Shown: positions 1 to 10,344 of the stretch, one piece after another
Layout of the letters: each line of letters begins with the position of its first letter
How positions within the stretch are numbered: position 1 is the first letter of the stretch
Notes under the pieces: generated by a model
Seen by the model: the letters and a program-made list of their open reading frames with translations, nothing else
Databases searched by the model: none
Told to the model about the DNA's origin: nothing
Assembly (NCBI RefSeq): GCF_009727055.1
Contig: NC_052354.1
Span: 3,983,303 to 4,047,302, forward strand
DNA: 64,000 bases
Origin: Benincasa hispida
Lineage: Eukaryota > Streptophyta > Magnoliopsida > Cucurbitales > Cucurbitaceae
Direction of reading: 5' to 3'
Program-made: the position numbers and the translations under genes

Positions 1-767
1 GTTCATTTTTCATAGACAAACATTGTTTATGAGCAAAGATTAAAAAGTCGACTTATACTAAAATCAGTAGCCGGATTATCTAGGTTAATAAACCCCTAGG
101 TAGAACATTCAGATGAAGGTACTTGGGGCATAGGATGTTTCACTTAAACCTTTCACGTTTCTTCTAAATAGTCGACTCCGTGAGATCTACCCTCAGCCTC
201 GCGACACCTTTGGCGTGTCCCCCCTAACAGATGGTGTTTGGGTAGGTCAATTTCAAGGTAGATGGAGAGAGTGTTCATAGTAAGTGGGAGTAGGAAGTGC
301 AATAGCATATCTCTCAGTCTCCTTCATTAGGTTGAATAAAGTTACTGCGCATCGCCTCGAGGCACCCTGGGAGTGTCTTCCTAAAGGATGACATTTTTGC
401 GCGTTTCTTTATTTGATCTCCTGTAAAAGGATAAGGTAACTTAGTCTCTTGTCCTAATCTGCTTCTTCCCTACGATGGGCTCATTAGAGCAGGATTCTGG
501 CATCGAAAGCAAGGGGTCACACTTACACAGAATTGTTAAAGGTTAACAGTTCTGGACCGAAAAATGGTGGCTGTTAGGTTTAGTTCCAAGAGTTAGTTCT
601 GCCTAATGGTTGAAAATGTCTCATCCCAGTGAAGGGAAAACTGATCACCCTACCAGTGACGTTTGTCCTACCTCACTGGGGCATCATTGCAAAATAGAAG
701 CCTATAACTTAGGGTACTTGAAACTGTTTTGAATAATTTATGGGTTTAAAAGTAGTTCAGCAAAATG
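1..767 (+). repeat. copia-1 untranslated leader (5' part lies before the window)
   Basis: This gene-free stretch is the untranslated leader of the Ty1/copia element whose gag starts near 1433. Blocks such as 'gtgagatct' followed by 'cctcag' near 180-200, and the stretch around 600-660, recur in the same order at 48,770-49,460, downstream of a clear copia LTR and primer-binding site. That shared order is the basis for the call. No open reading frame of interest lies in it. The 5' LTR of this copy must be upstream of the window. Confidence 0.7.
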
Positions 768-820
768 GGGAAAAATAAGTAAATAAAAATGACATAGAAG
801 AGCCCAAATTCCAAATGAAT

Positions 821-938
821 GAATCAAGTTATTGAAGATTTTAAATAAATCCCGAAATTCAAAACTCCCCGTTGTCCAATAAAGATCTAAAATCCTTAAT
901 AATAAACCAAAATCCCCTACGCGATTAGTTACAAATTC
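821..938 (-). pseudogene. ndhF: Plastid ndhF fragment (nuclear insertion)
   Basis: Read on the minus strand, this stretch encodes about 40 residues matching NDH subunit 5 (NdhF), a membrane subunit of the plastid NADH dehydrogenase-like complex. Recognisable blocks are [13 protein letters not shown] and [20 protein letters not shown], a near-consensus match with a few substitutions. Only this internal piece is present; it has no start or stop of its own and cannot function. It directly abuts a 23S rRNA fragment, although the two genes are separated in the plastid genome (small single-copy versus inverted repeat). It is therefore transferred plastid DNA joined before or during insertion. The minus-strand sequence at about 768-820, next to it, was not identified. 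Confidence 0.82.
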
Positions 939-940
939 CC

Positions 941-1189
941 TCGGTTGGGTAGGTAGAGAATACCTAGGTGCACGAGACAACTCTCTCTAAGGAACTCGGC
1001 AAAATAGCCCCGTAACTTCGGGAGAAGGGGTGCCTCCTCACAAAGGGGTCCGCAGTGACCAGGCCCGGGCGACTGTTTACCAAAAACACAGGTCTCCGCA
1101 AAGTCGTAAGACCATGTATGGGGGCTGGCGCCTGCCCAGTGCTGGAAAGTCAAGGAAGTTGGTGACCTGATGACAGGGGAGTCAGCGAT

Positions 1190-1224
<35 letters not shown>
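941..1224 (+). pseudogene. rrn23: Plastid 23S rRNA (rrn23) fragment (nuclear insertion)
   Basis: About 284 bp match the organellar/bacterial-type large-subunit rRNA. Landmarks are 'aaggaactcggcaaaata', 'cgggcgactgtttaccaaaa', 'caaagtcgtaagaccatgta' and 'ggcggccgtaactataacg'. A nuclear 25S gene differs from these, so a plastid origin is favoured over mitochondrial. It begins after the ndhF piece and stops abruptly inside the conserved 'ataacggtcc' region, where copia leader sequence resumes. Scattered substitutions show it is not recent functional rDNA. It is a piece of a nuclear plastid insertion, not a working rRNA gene. Confidence 0.85.
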
Positions 1225-1294
1225 TCGTATTTTCAGCAATTTTTTCAAAATGGCAACAGCCACGTTGGCATTGTTAAGCACTGAAAAACTTACT

Positions 1295-1295
1295 N
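1295..1295. other. Single undetermined base at an assembly join
   Basis: The only 'n' in the window. The sequence just after it (1296-1390) repeats 672-767, and 1406-1478 repeats 1235-1294, so the leader and gag start are present twice on either side of this base. This pattern is expected when a scaffold gap is closed across two overlapping copies. Confidence 0.9.
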
Positions 1296-1432
1296 GCCTC
1301 ACTGGGGCATCATTGCAAAATAGAAGTCTATAACTTAGGGTACTTGAAACTGTTTTGCAAAACTGATTAGTTTAAAAGTGGTTTAGCAAATTCTAATAAA
1401 GGTTTGTTCGTATTTTCAGCAACATTTTCAAA

Positions 1433-1728
1433 ATGGCAACAACCATGTTTGCATTGCTAAGCACCAAAAAACTTACTGGCGATAATTCCACAACATGGAA
1501 ACACATGATCACGAAGATCCTGATCATCGAGGATCTCATGTTCGCTCTCACGGAGGCTTGTCCTCCTATTCCAGCTCCTAATGGCAACAACCATGTTTGC
1601 ATTGCTAAGCACCAAAAAACTTACTGGCGATAATTTCGCAACATGGAAACACATGATCACGAAGATCCTGATCATCGAGGATCTCATGTTCGCTCTCACG
1701 AAGGCTTTTCCTCTTATTCCAGCTCCTA
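1433..1728 (+). repeat. 148-bp tandem duplication at the start of copia-1 gag
   Basis: Two adjacent near-identical 148-bp copies (1433-1580 and 1581-1728) each begin with the gag start ATGGCAACAACCATGTTTGC. As 148 is not a multiple of three, the duplication shifts the gag frame right after the first copy. Confidence 0.9.
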
Positions 1729-2564
1729 ATGCCGCTTAAAATGTTCAGGATGCATACGAGCGATGGACAAGGGCGAGTGAGAAGGCCCGAGCCTACATCT
1801 TGGCAAGTCTTTCTAAAGTCTTGGCCAAGAAACATGAGCTTATGGTCTCAGCATGTGAGATCATGGAGTCTCTATGGGGGATGTTTGGACAACCGTCTAA
1901 GCAACTTATGCATGAGGCTTTTAAATACATATTCAACTCCAAAATAGAAAAAGGCACCTCTGTTCGTGAACATGTGCTTAACATAATGGTCCATTTTAAT
2001 GTGGCGGAGTTGAATGGGTCTACCATCAATGAAGGCAACCAAGTTAGCATAATCCGACATTCTTTGCCGGAGAGCTTCCTACACATTGATAGCAATATGA
2101 TTTTTAACAAAGTGAAATAGAATCTTACAACTCTCCTCAACGAGTTGTAGACCTACCAATCTTTACTAAAAAGTAAGGAGAGGAAGAAGGATGAAGCAAA
2201 CACGACATTCCATAGAGGTTCGACCTCAGGAATGAAGTATGCACCTTCTACTTCTAACTTTGGAAAGAGGAAGAAGAAGAAGGGTGGTAAGACAAAAGGG
2301 AAGACACCTGCTAACCCACTGCCTGCGGCATCAAGGAGGCGTCCACCGGTTGAAAAGGGAAAATGTTTCCACTACAACCAAGATAAACACTTGAAGAGGA
2401 ACTGTCCTCGGTATTTGAAAGAGAAGAAAGCAGCCAAGGCTAAGGCCATCGCCGATAAAGGTAAATGTTATTTACTTTTACTTGAAACTTGTTTAGTAGA
2501 GAATGATGATTTAGCCTGGATAATTGATTCGGGCACCACTAACTATATTTGTTTTTCTTTTTAG
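1433..2564 (+). pseudogene. copia-1 gag and start of protease, broken
   Basis: Ty1/copia capsid-type polyprotein, nucleic-acid-binding region and protease start. In copia elements gag forms the cytoplasmic virus-like particle. The pieces are an N-terminal block (MATTMFALLSTKKLTG), a UBN2-like helical region at 1800-2118, a lysine-rich linker from 2232, a zinc knuckle at about 2370-2415, and a protease start with WIIDSGTTN at about 2518-2545. The zinc knuckle reads C-F-H-Y..H..C, so its second cysteine is tyrosine. The reading frame is broken by the 148-bp duplication, a stop near 2118, another near 2147, and a stop at 2562 just after the protease motif. Expression of a working protein is not plausible. 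Confidence 0.85.
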
Positions 2565-2600
2565 GGGATTAGATCTTAGCGACAGCTAGAGGCTGGTGAG

Positions 2601-3575
2601 ATGACAATGCGAGTAGGCACCAGACACGTCGTCTCAGCTGTGGCAGTGGGAGGGCTCCAGTTAACTTTACAGAATAGGTTTCTAGTTTTAAATGATGTAT
2701 ATATTATTCCCGAACTGAAAAGGAACCTCATTTCTATAAAGTGTTTATTGCAATGTAAATATACTGTCTCTTTTAATGTGGATAATGTGTTTATTCATAA
2801 AGATGGTATTTTTATTTGCATAACAAATCTGGAATCGAATTTATTTGTACTAAGGCATTTAGCCATTAATTCCCTCTATAATACTGAATTGTTTAGAACT
2901 GTCGTAACTCAATCAAAATGTTGACGAAACTCTCCACAATAAAATGCCCAACTTTTGCATCTTCATTTAGGGCATATGAATCTCAATAAGATTGAGAGAT
3001 TGGTGAAGAATGGACTTCTAAGTGAGTTAGAAGAAAATTCTTTACTAGTGTGCAAATCATGCCTTGAGGGTAAGAAGGCTAAACGACCTTTTATTGGCAA
3101 AGGTTATAGAGCAGAGGAGCCTCTAGAGTTAGTACATTCTGACCTTTGTGGTCCTATGAATGTGCGAGCCCGAGGTGGCTATGAGTATTTTCTCAGTTTT
3201 ACTGATGATTACTCAAGGTACGGGTATGTTTATCTTATGCAACGGAAATCTAAATCATTTGAAAAGTTCGAAGAGTTTAAGGCTGAAGTTGAAAAAGTAT
3301 TGGATAAACGGATTAAAACACTTCAATCGGATCAAGGTGGAGAGTTTTTGGACTTGGCATTCCAGGACTATTTGATAGAACATGGAATCGTTTTCCAACT
3401 CTCAGTGCTGGGTACACCTCAGCAAAATGGTGTAGCGGAGAGGAGAAATAGGACCTTGTTAGACATGGTTCGCTCAATGATGAGTTACGCTTCCTTACCA
3501 GACTCATTTTGGGGTTTTACAGTGGAGACTGCGGTATATATACTCAACTATGTTTCCTCCAAAAGTGTTTCATGA
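2601..3575 (+). pseudogene. copia-1 protease tail, GAG-pre-integrase and integrase
   Basis: 2601-2924 continues the protease/pre-integrase part (RNLISIKCLL). 2955-3575 is an open frame of 206 codons holding the zinc-binding half (HLGHMN, CKSCLEGK) and the retroviral integrase core, which inserts element DNA into the nucleus. The catalytic triad is readable: D in HSDLCGP, D in LQSDQGGEF, and E in QQNGVAERRNRT. It ends at a stop codon near 3573 inside the integrase C-terminal region. This is the best-preserved domain of the element; frameshifts and stops on both sides make it a relic. Confidence 0.88.
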
Positions 3576-3746
3576 ACACCTCTGGAGTTGTGGAACGAGT
3601 GTAAAACTAGTTTACCTCACTTCCACATTTGGGTTTGCCCTACACATGTGCTTGAGGCTAAACCCAAGAAGTTAGAACCACGGTTGAGGTTATGCCTCTT
3701 TGTAGGCTAGTTCTAAGGTACACGAGGGGGTTATTTTTGTGATCTG

Positions 3747-4483
3747 ATGGAAAATAAGGTGTTTGTTTCAACAAATGTTACTTTCCTGGAAGAGGATCAT
3801 ATAAGGAAGCACAGCCCACGAAGCAAAGTTGTGTTGCGTAAGCTTTCCAATGAAACTACTGAACCTTCAACAAGAGTTGTTGAAGAGCCTATTACATCAG
3901 CAAGAGTTGTTGATGGGAGTTCATCTAGTAGGTCGGTTCCACCTCAAGAGTTGAGGGAACCTCGACATAGTGGGAGGGTTAGGAACCCACCCATTCGCTA
4001 TCTGGGTTTCATCCAAATCCTTGCTATGGTAGAAGATGACAACGTTGAGGATCTGTTGTCTTTTCGGAAAGCAATAGTGGATGTTGACCGAGATGAATGG
4101 GTCAAGGCCATGGATCTCGAGATGGAGCCGATGTACTTCAACTCAGTATGGGATCTTGTAGATCAGCTTGATGGGGTAAGACCTATAGGTTGTAAATGGA
4201 TCTACAAGTGCAAACGGGGTGCTGATGGGAAGATACAAACCTTCAAGGCTTAACTTATGGCAAAGGGTTATACCCAGGTAGAGAGAGTCGACTATGAGGA
4301 GACTTCTCACCTATTGCCATGTTAAAGTCGATTTGCATCCTCCTGTCCATTGCAGCTTATTATAATTATGAGATCTGGAAAATGGACGTCAAGACGGCCT
4401 TTCTGAATGGAAATCTTGAGGAGACCATTTACATGGTGCAACTCAAGGGATTCATAGCCCAAGGTCAAGAGCATAAGGTTTGC
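3747..4483 (+). pseudogene. copia-1 reverse transcriptase, N-terminal half
   Basis: The linker and start of the copia reverse transcriptase. 3747-4251 carries the serine- and arginine-rich linker and the RT entry block (EWVKAMDLEMEPM, KWIYKCKRG). A stop follows at 4252. 4319-4483 carries the palm block WKMDVKTAFLNGNLEETIYM. The frame ends abruptly at the foreign adapter that begins at 4484, so the stretch between the KVC block and the active-site block is missing (about 60 codons by comparison with typical copia RT). Confidence 0.85.
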
Positions 4484-4521
4484 CTGTCTCTTATACACAT
4501 CTAGATGTGTATAAGAGACAG
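4484..4521. other. Nextera mate-pair junction adapter (Tn5 mosaic ends, back to back)
   Basis: A perfect 38-bp palindrome made of the 19-bp Tn5 mosaic end CTGTCTCTTATACACATCT followed directly by its reverse complement. This is the known Nextera mate-pair circularisation junction and is laboratory sequence. Read on the minus strand it gives the notorious contaminant peptide VSYTHLDVYKRQ. Sequence to the left and right was joined by library circularisation or misassembly, so adjacency across this point should not be trusted. Confidence 0.98.
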
Positions 4522-5458
4522 ACATAGACGATATCCTACTCATTGGGAATAATGTAGGTCTATTGACTGCAGTTAAGAACTGGCTAGCGATTCAATTCTA
4601 AATGAAAGAATTAGGAGAAGCTCAGTTTGTTCTAGGTATACAGATCTTTGGGATCGTAAAAACAAAGTGCTAGTACTGTCTCAAGCATCGTACATTGACA
4701 ATATGTTGCTCAAGTACTCGGTGTAGGACTCCAAGAGGGGCCTACTATTGTTCAGGCATGGAGTCACTTTGTCTAAGGACATGTGTCCTAAGATGCCTCA
4801 AGAGGTTGAAGAGATGAGATGGGTCCCATATGCGTCTGCCAGTGGCAGTTTGATGTACGTGATGCTTTGCACTTGTCCAGACATCTGCCCCGCAGTGGTA
4901 ACAGTAAGTAGGTATCAGTCTAACCTAGGTCAGGGTCACTGGATCGTAGTGAAGAACATCCTCAAGTATCTTCGAAGAATGAGGGACTACATGCTCGTTT
5001 ATGGTTCTAAGGATTTGATCCTTATAGGATACAAGGATTTTGACTTTCATACTGATAAAGACTCTCGCAATTCCACATCAGGGTCAATCTTTACTCTTAA
5101 CGGAGGAGCTATAGTGTGGCGAAATAATAAGCAGGGGTGCATCACAAACTCCACTATGGAGGCGGAGCATGTAGCGACTTGTAAAGCTACTAAGTAGGTC
5201 GTCTGGCTTAGGAAGTTCTTGACAGAACTGGAAGTTGTTCCAGATATGTCTAGGCCCATTACCCTATATTGTGATAATAGTGGGGCAGTGACAAACTCCA
5301 AAGAGTCGAGGAGTCACAGGTACTGCAAACATATAGAGCGGAAATATCATTTGATCTGCGAGATAGTGCATCAAGGGGAAGTGATCGTCACGAAGATCGC
5401 TTCGGAGTACAATGTTGCTGACCCGTTTACAAAGTCTCTCATGGCTATAATGTTTTAG
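4522..5458 (+). pseudogene. copia-1 reverse transcriptase C-terminal part and RNase H
   Basis: Resumes directly after the adapter with IDDILLIGN, the active-site block of copia RT (Y[VI]DD) lacking its tyrosine. It continues through the thumb/connection region (4748-5194, with YASASGSLMYVM and STMEAEHVA) and the RNase H end (5219-5456, with LYCDNSGAV and HIERKYHLICE, ending EYNVADPFTKSL). RNase H removes the RNA template during reverse transcription. In-frame stops, for example at 5195-5197, break it. The 3' LTR expected next is replaced by a Mutator-like transposase relic. Confidence 0.85.
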
Positions 5459-5499
5459 GGTTACCTACGGAGCATGGGTCTATAGCATCGCCCACAGCT

Positions 5500-6105
5500 G
5501 AACTAGGACGTAATTATAAGCGTCTTCATATCGTTAAGGATATGAAGGGAGATTATGGTATGAACATAAGTTATGATAAAGCGTGGTGTGCAAGGGAAGC
5601 TCATATATGATCTCACTAGAAGTACTCTCGAATACTCATACGTCATACTACTTGCTTATGGGGAAATGTTAAAAATAGAGAATTCGGGTACAGTATTTGA
5701 GATAAAACTTAAAGATGATGTACATTTAAAGTATATATTTATGACATTAGGGCCTTGTATTAGAGGTTTCAAAAGTTGTCGACCTATGATAATTGTTGAT
5801 GGGTCGACTTGAAAGGAAAGTACAAAGGGACCATGTTAGTTGCAGTTTCTATGGATGGTAACAATCAATTATACCCACTGGCATATGGAATAGTGGACAA
5901 TGAAACCGATCGATCCTGAAAATGGATTATGTCGAATTTGAAATACACTAGCGGAGAACCCGATAATCTGGGATTTGTGTCCAATCGAATGGTATGTATT
6001 GGCAATGCTATTCGTGCAGTCTTTCCCACAACATTTCATGGATTGTGCACGTGGAACATAGAACATAGTCTTGAAACACTTTAAAGACAGTACGGTCGTT
6101 GGGAT
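5500..6105 (+). pseudogene. Mutator-like (MULE) transposase fragment
   Basis: Translated blocks in two frames match plant MuDR/MULE transposases, which excise and insert Mutator elements in the nucleus. They are NISYDKAWCARE, YGEMLKIENSGTVFE, RPMIIVDGST, then KGKYKGTMLVAVSMDGNN and YPLAYGIVDNETD. The first catalytic Asp of the MULE domain (VDGS) is present. The second motif, normally SDRH, reads SNRM, so its Asp is lost. Frameshifts occur near 5570 and 5810. No Mutator terminal inverted repeats were recognised on either side. It lies between copia-1 pol and an LTR-like sequence, so it is a fragment carried there by rearrangement or nested insertion. Confidence 0.85.
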
Positions 6106-6110
6106 GTTTA

Positions 6111-6600
6111 TGTTGAGGTTGATGCCCTAAAGGCTCGTGTCCTGTAGTTTGTAAACAGTTTGTACGAACACTTGTGTTGTATAATATATGATACTTTACT
6201 TCACAACTTGTTTTTTGCTTAGTTGCATGTTTTATTTGCTTTACCATAAACAAATAGACTCAAGCATGTATGTGGTGACATAAAAGTGGATCATGTCTTG
6301 AGTGATAACAAAAATGGTATGTAGTATATGGATATAGGAGGGAAACCTTATCCTAGTAACGCTACAGATGTGGCCCGCTTTGTGGAATGGTCACAAGTGT
6401 TGTGACTTGTCACAGATGGTCTGATCCTGATCATTCATGTTGGGAACATGCGAGCAGGGGCCTCGTATACATAAAGTTTGTATAAGACCTGACCACAAAG
6501 TGTTAATGTCTCGTTATATAACACCGATCATGACAGAGACTTCACTTCACTAGGATGACCATAGGTAACATGACCTCAATCCTGAGTGATGTATCGTCTA
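6111..6600 (+). mobile_element. copia LTR fragment (plus orientation)
   Basis: Starts TGTTGAGGTTGATGCCCTAA and shares ordered blocks with the copia LTR at 45,672 ('gtagtatatggat', 'ccttatcctagtaac', 'gatcctgat', 'aggatgaccataggt'). Similarity fades near 6600, so only the 5' third of an LTR is present. It may be the displaced 3' LTR of copia-1 or a solo remnant. Confidence 0.65.
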
Positions 6601-7094
6601 GCACAACACTTTACCGTACAATCACCTACCGCGTCGCTTAATTTCGCGCATTTGCTAGACGATCGCCTAGCTCATCATGTACCACCACTTATTTACTACA
6701 CGATCGTCTAATGCACGCATCTCCAATGCCCAGCGCCCAAATACACTCGTAAGACCCTTGGCTGTTGCAAGCCTTATTAATGCATCATGCCTTTCAACTC
6801 ATGCATTCATCCTTAATACCAACACATAGTTTATCCTTGCTTTCAACACTTAGCCTCTACAAGCCTTGGTTGCAATACACGCAACCTCATGCGTCCACAC
6901 TTCTCCATCAATGTATTCCTACACTTTGCTTCTATACTTAGCCAATTTTCACTTGTTATATTATCTAAAACTCACCCTTGACTAAGTATTTCTAACAGTT
7001 AGATTTTTCTTCCTCCATCTTCCTACTTTCATAATTTTACTTAACAAGCTTGTTACTCACTTATGTAGGAAAATGGAGTACGAGGTTTAGATTC
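6601..7094. other. Unannotated spacer
   Basis: No coding signal is seen. It carries CGATCG-containing phrases (such as 'tagacgatcgcctag') like those in the chromovirus LTRs further right, so it is probably old LTR-derived DNA. Confidence 0.4.
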
Positions 7095-9595
7095 GCGCAC
7101 AAAAAAGGCCCCTCAGGGGCCATTTGGGGCACCAAACGAGCCCCGTTCGCAAAAATGTCTGACACACGACTTATTTTCATAGTTCTTAACCCTCCGTTTC
7201 ATTTTTGCGCTTTTTCGTAACATAAGGTTCGCGCACAAAAATTGGGCCCCGTGGCAGCCTCGCGACACACCAGCGGGGCCTGATGACACCCTAGCAGTGC
7301 CTGATGACACCCAAGCAAGGCCCCGCGACAGACCCGCGGGGCCCCGGGGGCCATTTGGGGCACCAAACGAGCTTCATTCGCAAAACCGTCTAGCACACGC
7401 TTTTTTATCATTATTTTGAACCCCTAGGTCCGTGTTCGTTCTTTTTTTGCTCCGGAAGGTTCACGCATAAGAAACGGACCACCTAGGCAGCCCGTAGGGT
7501 CCCGAGGGCAGTTTGGGGCACCAAATGAGCTCCGTTCACAAAACCGTCTGACATATGGCTTTTTTTCATAGTTCTTTACTTTTGGTTCCGTTTTCATGCA
7601 TTTTCGCGTCGAAAGGTTCGGGGGGAAAAAAGTGGGCCTCAGGATCCCAGGGGCCGTTTGGGCACCAAACGAGCTCAGTTCGCAAAATTGTTTGTCATAC
7701 GACTATTTTTTATCATTCTTAACCCCTCGGTCCGTTTTCGAGCTTTTTCAATCCGGAAGGTTCGTGCACAAAAAATGGCCCTCTGGGCAGCCCGCGAGGC
7801 CTCGGGGGCCGTTTAGAGCACCAAACGAGCTCTGTTCGCAAAACCGTCTAGCACACGGATTTTTTCAGAGTTCTTAACCCCTGGTTCTGGCTTTGTACAT
7901 TTTTGTGCCGAAAGGTTCGTGTACAAAAAGTGGACCCCGGAGCCCCGGGGATCGTTTGGGAACACCAAATGAGCTTCGTCCCCAAAACCGTCTAGCACAC
8001 GACTCTTTTTTATAATTCCTAACTCATGGGTCCGTTTTCGTGCTTTTTCATGATGGAAGGTCCGCGCACAAAAATTAGGCATCGTGGCAGCCCGCGACAC
8101 CCTAGCGGGGACTGGTAACACCCCAACAGTTCCTCGCAACAACCCCGCGGGACCTCACAACACGTTCATGGGGCCTCGGGGGCCGATTGGGCACTAAACG
8201 AGCTTCGTTCGCAAAATTATATGGCACAGCCTTTTTTCATAGTTCTTAACCTCTGGTTCCCTTTTTGCGCATTTTTCCGACGAAAAGTTCAGGTACAAAA
8301 AGTGGACCCCGAAGCCCGGGGTTCGTTTGGGGACCAAACGAGCTCCGTTTACAAAATTATCTGGCACATGACTTTTTTTCATCATTCTTAACCCCTGGGT
8401 TCGTTTTTGCGCTTTTTCGCTCCGAAAGGTTCGCGCACAAAAAACGGCCCCCGAGGCAGCCACGAGGCCCCGGTGGCCGTTTGGGTCACCAAACGACGTC
8501 CGTTCACAAAACTATCTGGACTTTTTTTCATAGTTTTTAACCCCTGGTTCTATTTTCGTTCATTTTCGCGCCAATGGTTCTGGCACAAAAAGTGGGCCCG
8601 GGGCCCCGAGGGCCGTTTGGGCATCAAATGAGCTTCGTTCACAAAACCGTCTAGCACAGACTTTTTTTCATCATTTTTAACCCCTAGGTCCGTTTTCGCG
8701 TTTTTTGATCCGGAAGGTTTGTATACAAAAAACGGCCCCCCAAGGCAGCCCATGAGGCCCTAGGGGCCATTTGGGGCACCAAACGAGCTCTGTTCGCAAA
8801 ACCGTCTGGCACACGGCTTTTTTCATAGTTCTTAACCCCTAGTTCCATTTTCGCACATTTTCACGCCGGAAGGTTCTGGCACAAAAAGTAGGTCACGAGG
8901 GCCGTTGGGGCACCAAACGAGCTACGTTCGCAAAACCGTCTGGCACACGAATTTTTTTTCATCATTCTTAAACACTGGGTCTGGTTTCGCATTTTTTCGC
9001 TCCGAACGTTTTGCACACAAAAAACGGCCCTCTAGGGCAGCCCATGAGGCCCCGAGGGCCGTTTGGGGTATCAAACGAGGTCCATTCACAAAATCATCTG
9101 GCACACACTTTTTTTTCATAGTTCTTAACCCCTCTTTCCATTTTTTGCGCATTTTCGCGTCGGATGGTTCGGGCACAAAAAGTGGGCCCTGGGGCCTCGA
9201 AGGCCGTTCGGGCATCAAACGAGCTTCGTTTGTAAAACCGTCTGGCACACGACTTTTTTTTCATCATTCCTAACCCCTTGGTCCGTTTTTGCGCTTTTTC
9301 GCTCCGAAAGGTTTGCACACAAAAAACGGCCCCCCAGAGTAGCTCACAGGGCCCTGGGGGCCGTTTGGGGCACTGAACGAGCTCAGTTCGCAAAACCGTC
9401 TAGCACATGGCTTTTTTTCATAGTTCTTAACCCCTTGTTTCGTTTTCACGTATTTTCGCGTCGGAAGGTTCGGGCAGAAAAAGTAGGCCCCGGGGCCCCT
9501 GAGACCGTTTGGAGCACTAATCGAGCTCCTTTCCTAAAATCGTCTAGCACACAACTTTTTTTCATAGTTCTTAACCCCCTCGGTCTGTTTTCAGC
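7095..9595. repeat. GC-rich satellite array with a dimeric higher-order unit
   Basis: About 16 copies of a unit recognisable by 'caccaaacgagct', 'aaaaccgtctggcacac' and 'ttcttaacccc'. The anchors lie at about 7131, 7365, 7518, 7663, 7819, 7964, 8192, 8332, 8487, 8621, 8777, 8911, 9069, 9212, 9370 and 9514. Spacing alternates between about 156 and about 143 bp because two subunit types alternate: one with 'catcattcttaacc' and a 'cagcccgcgaggcc' insert, the other with 'catagttcttaacc' and 'agtgggccc'. Two units are enlarged to about 230 bp by short internal repeats (7250-7330 and 8085-8165). Open frames here are by-products of the repeat. Base composition is far richer in G+C than the flanks. 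Confidence 0.9.
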
Positions 9596-10344
9596 TATAG
9601 GTTGTGGTATCCTATTGAGAATAGGTGTATTAATAGCAGAAATGTGGTTTTTCATAAAAATGAGATTTTTATGATGACTGAATAACAACCTATTGTTATG
9701 CCTAAACATAGTAGTACAAGATTTGAGGTGAAGCTCTCAAATGACCTTGGAACTTCTTCTTCTCAACCAAATGTAGAATTTGAAGAACAAGAGTCTATTG
9801 AAGTTGAGGAAGAAGAAGTGTCTAATGAGCAAGAATACCTACAGAACTATTATTTAGAAAGAGACAAAGAAACAAGAACTATAAGAACCCCTATTGGATA
9901 TGTTGAATTAGATTATGCTAGTGTTGATTTGAGTGCTGTTATTTCTCTAAGAAATAATGAACCTACAAGCTTTGAAATAACTACTAATAGTCTTAAAGCT
10001 AGACAATGGATTGAGGTCATAAATGAAGAGTTGAGGTTTCTCAATCTAAACGACACTTGGAAGCTCGTGTCCTTTCCTAAACGGTACACATCTATATCAT
10101 GTAAGTAGATCTACAAGTTCAAAGAAGAGATACCAGGAGTCCAAAAGTCTAGGTTCAAGGCAAGACTTGTATCTAAAGTGTTTACACCAAAAGAAGGCAT
10201 AAACTATATTGAAACGTTCTCACCACTGGTACAACAAACATTAGTTAGGCTATTTCTTTCCTTAGTTGTTCTAAAGGACTTTGAGTTAGACCAACTGGAT
10301 GTTAAGATTACAACTTATTTCAGAGACAATTCCTTTAAGCCGAG
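9596..10344 (+). pseudogene. copia-2a integrase-end / reverse transcriptase fragment
   Basis: Begins in the integrase C-terminal region ('gctataggttgtggtatcct') and runs into the start of copia RT (LNLNDTWKLV, TPKEGINY, ETFSPLVQQT, DFELDQLDV). Stops, for example after YTSISCK at 10106, make it non-functional. The left end is fused to the satellite array; the right end stops at 'acaattcctttaagcc'. It is a close copy of 13,733-14,471. Confidence 0.8.

Noticed and set aside
941..1224. A functional rRNA gene
   Set aside because: Only about 284 bp of 23S rRNA with substitutions, joined to unrelated plastid and copia sequence.
4322..4543. 73-codon minus-strand frame with VSYTHLDVYKRQ
   Set aside because: The peptide is the translation of the Nextera adapter palindrome.
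7596..9393. Several overlapping frames on both strands rich in KK, GPR and FF
   Set aside because: They repeat with the satellite period and change with unit type; products of GC-rich repeats.
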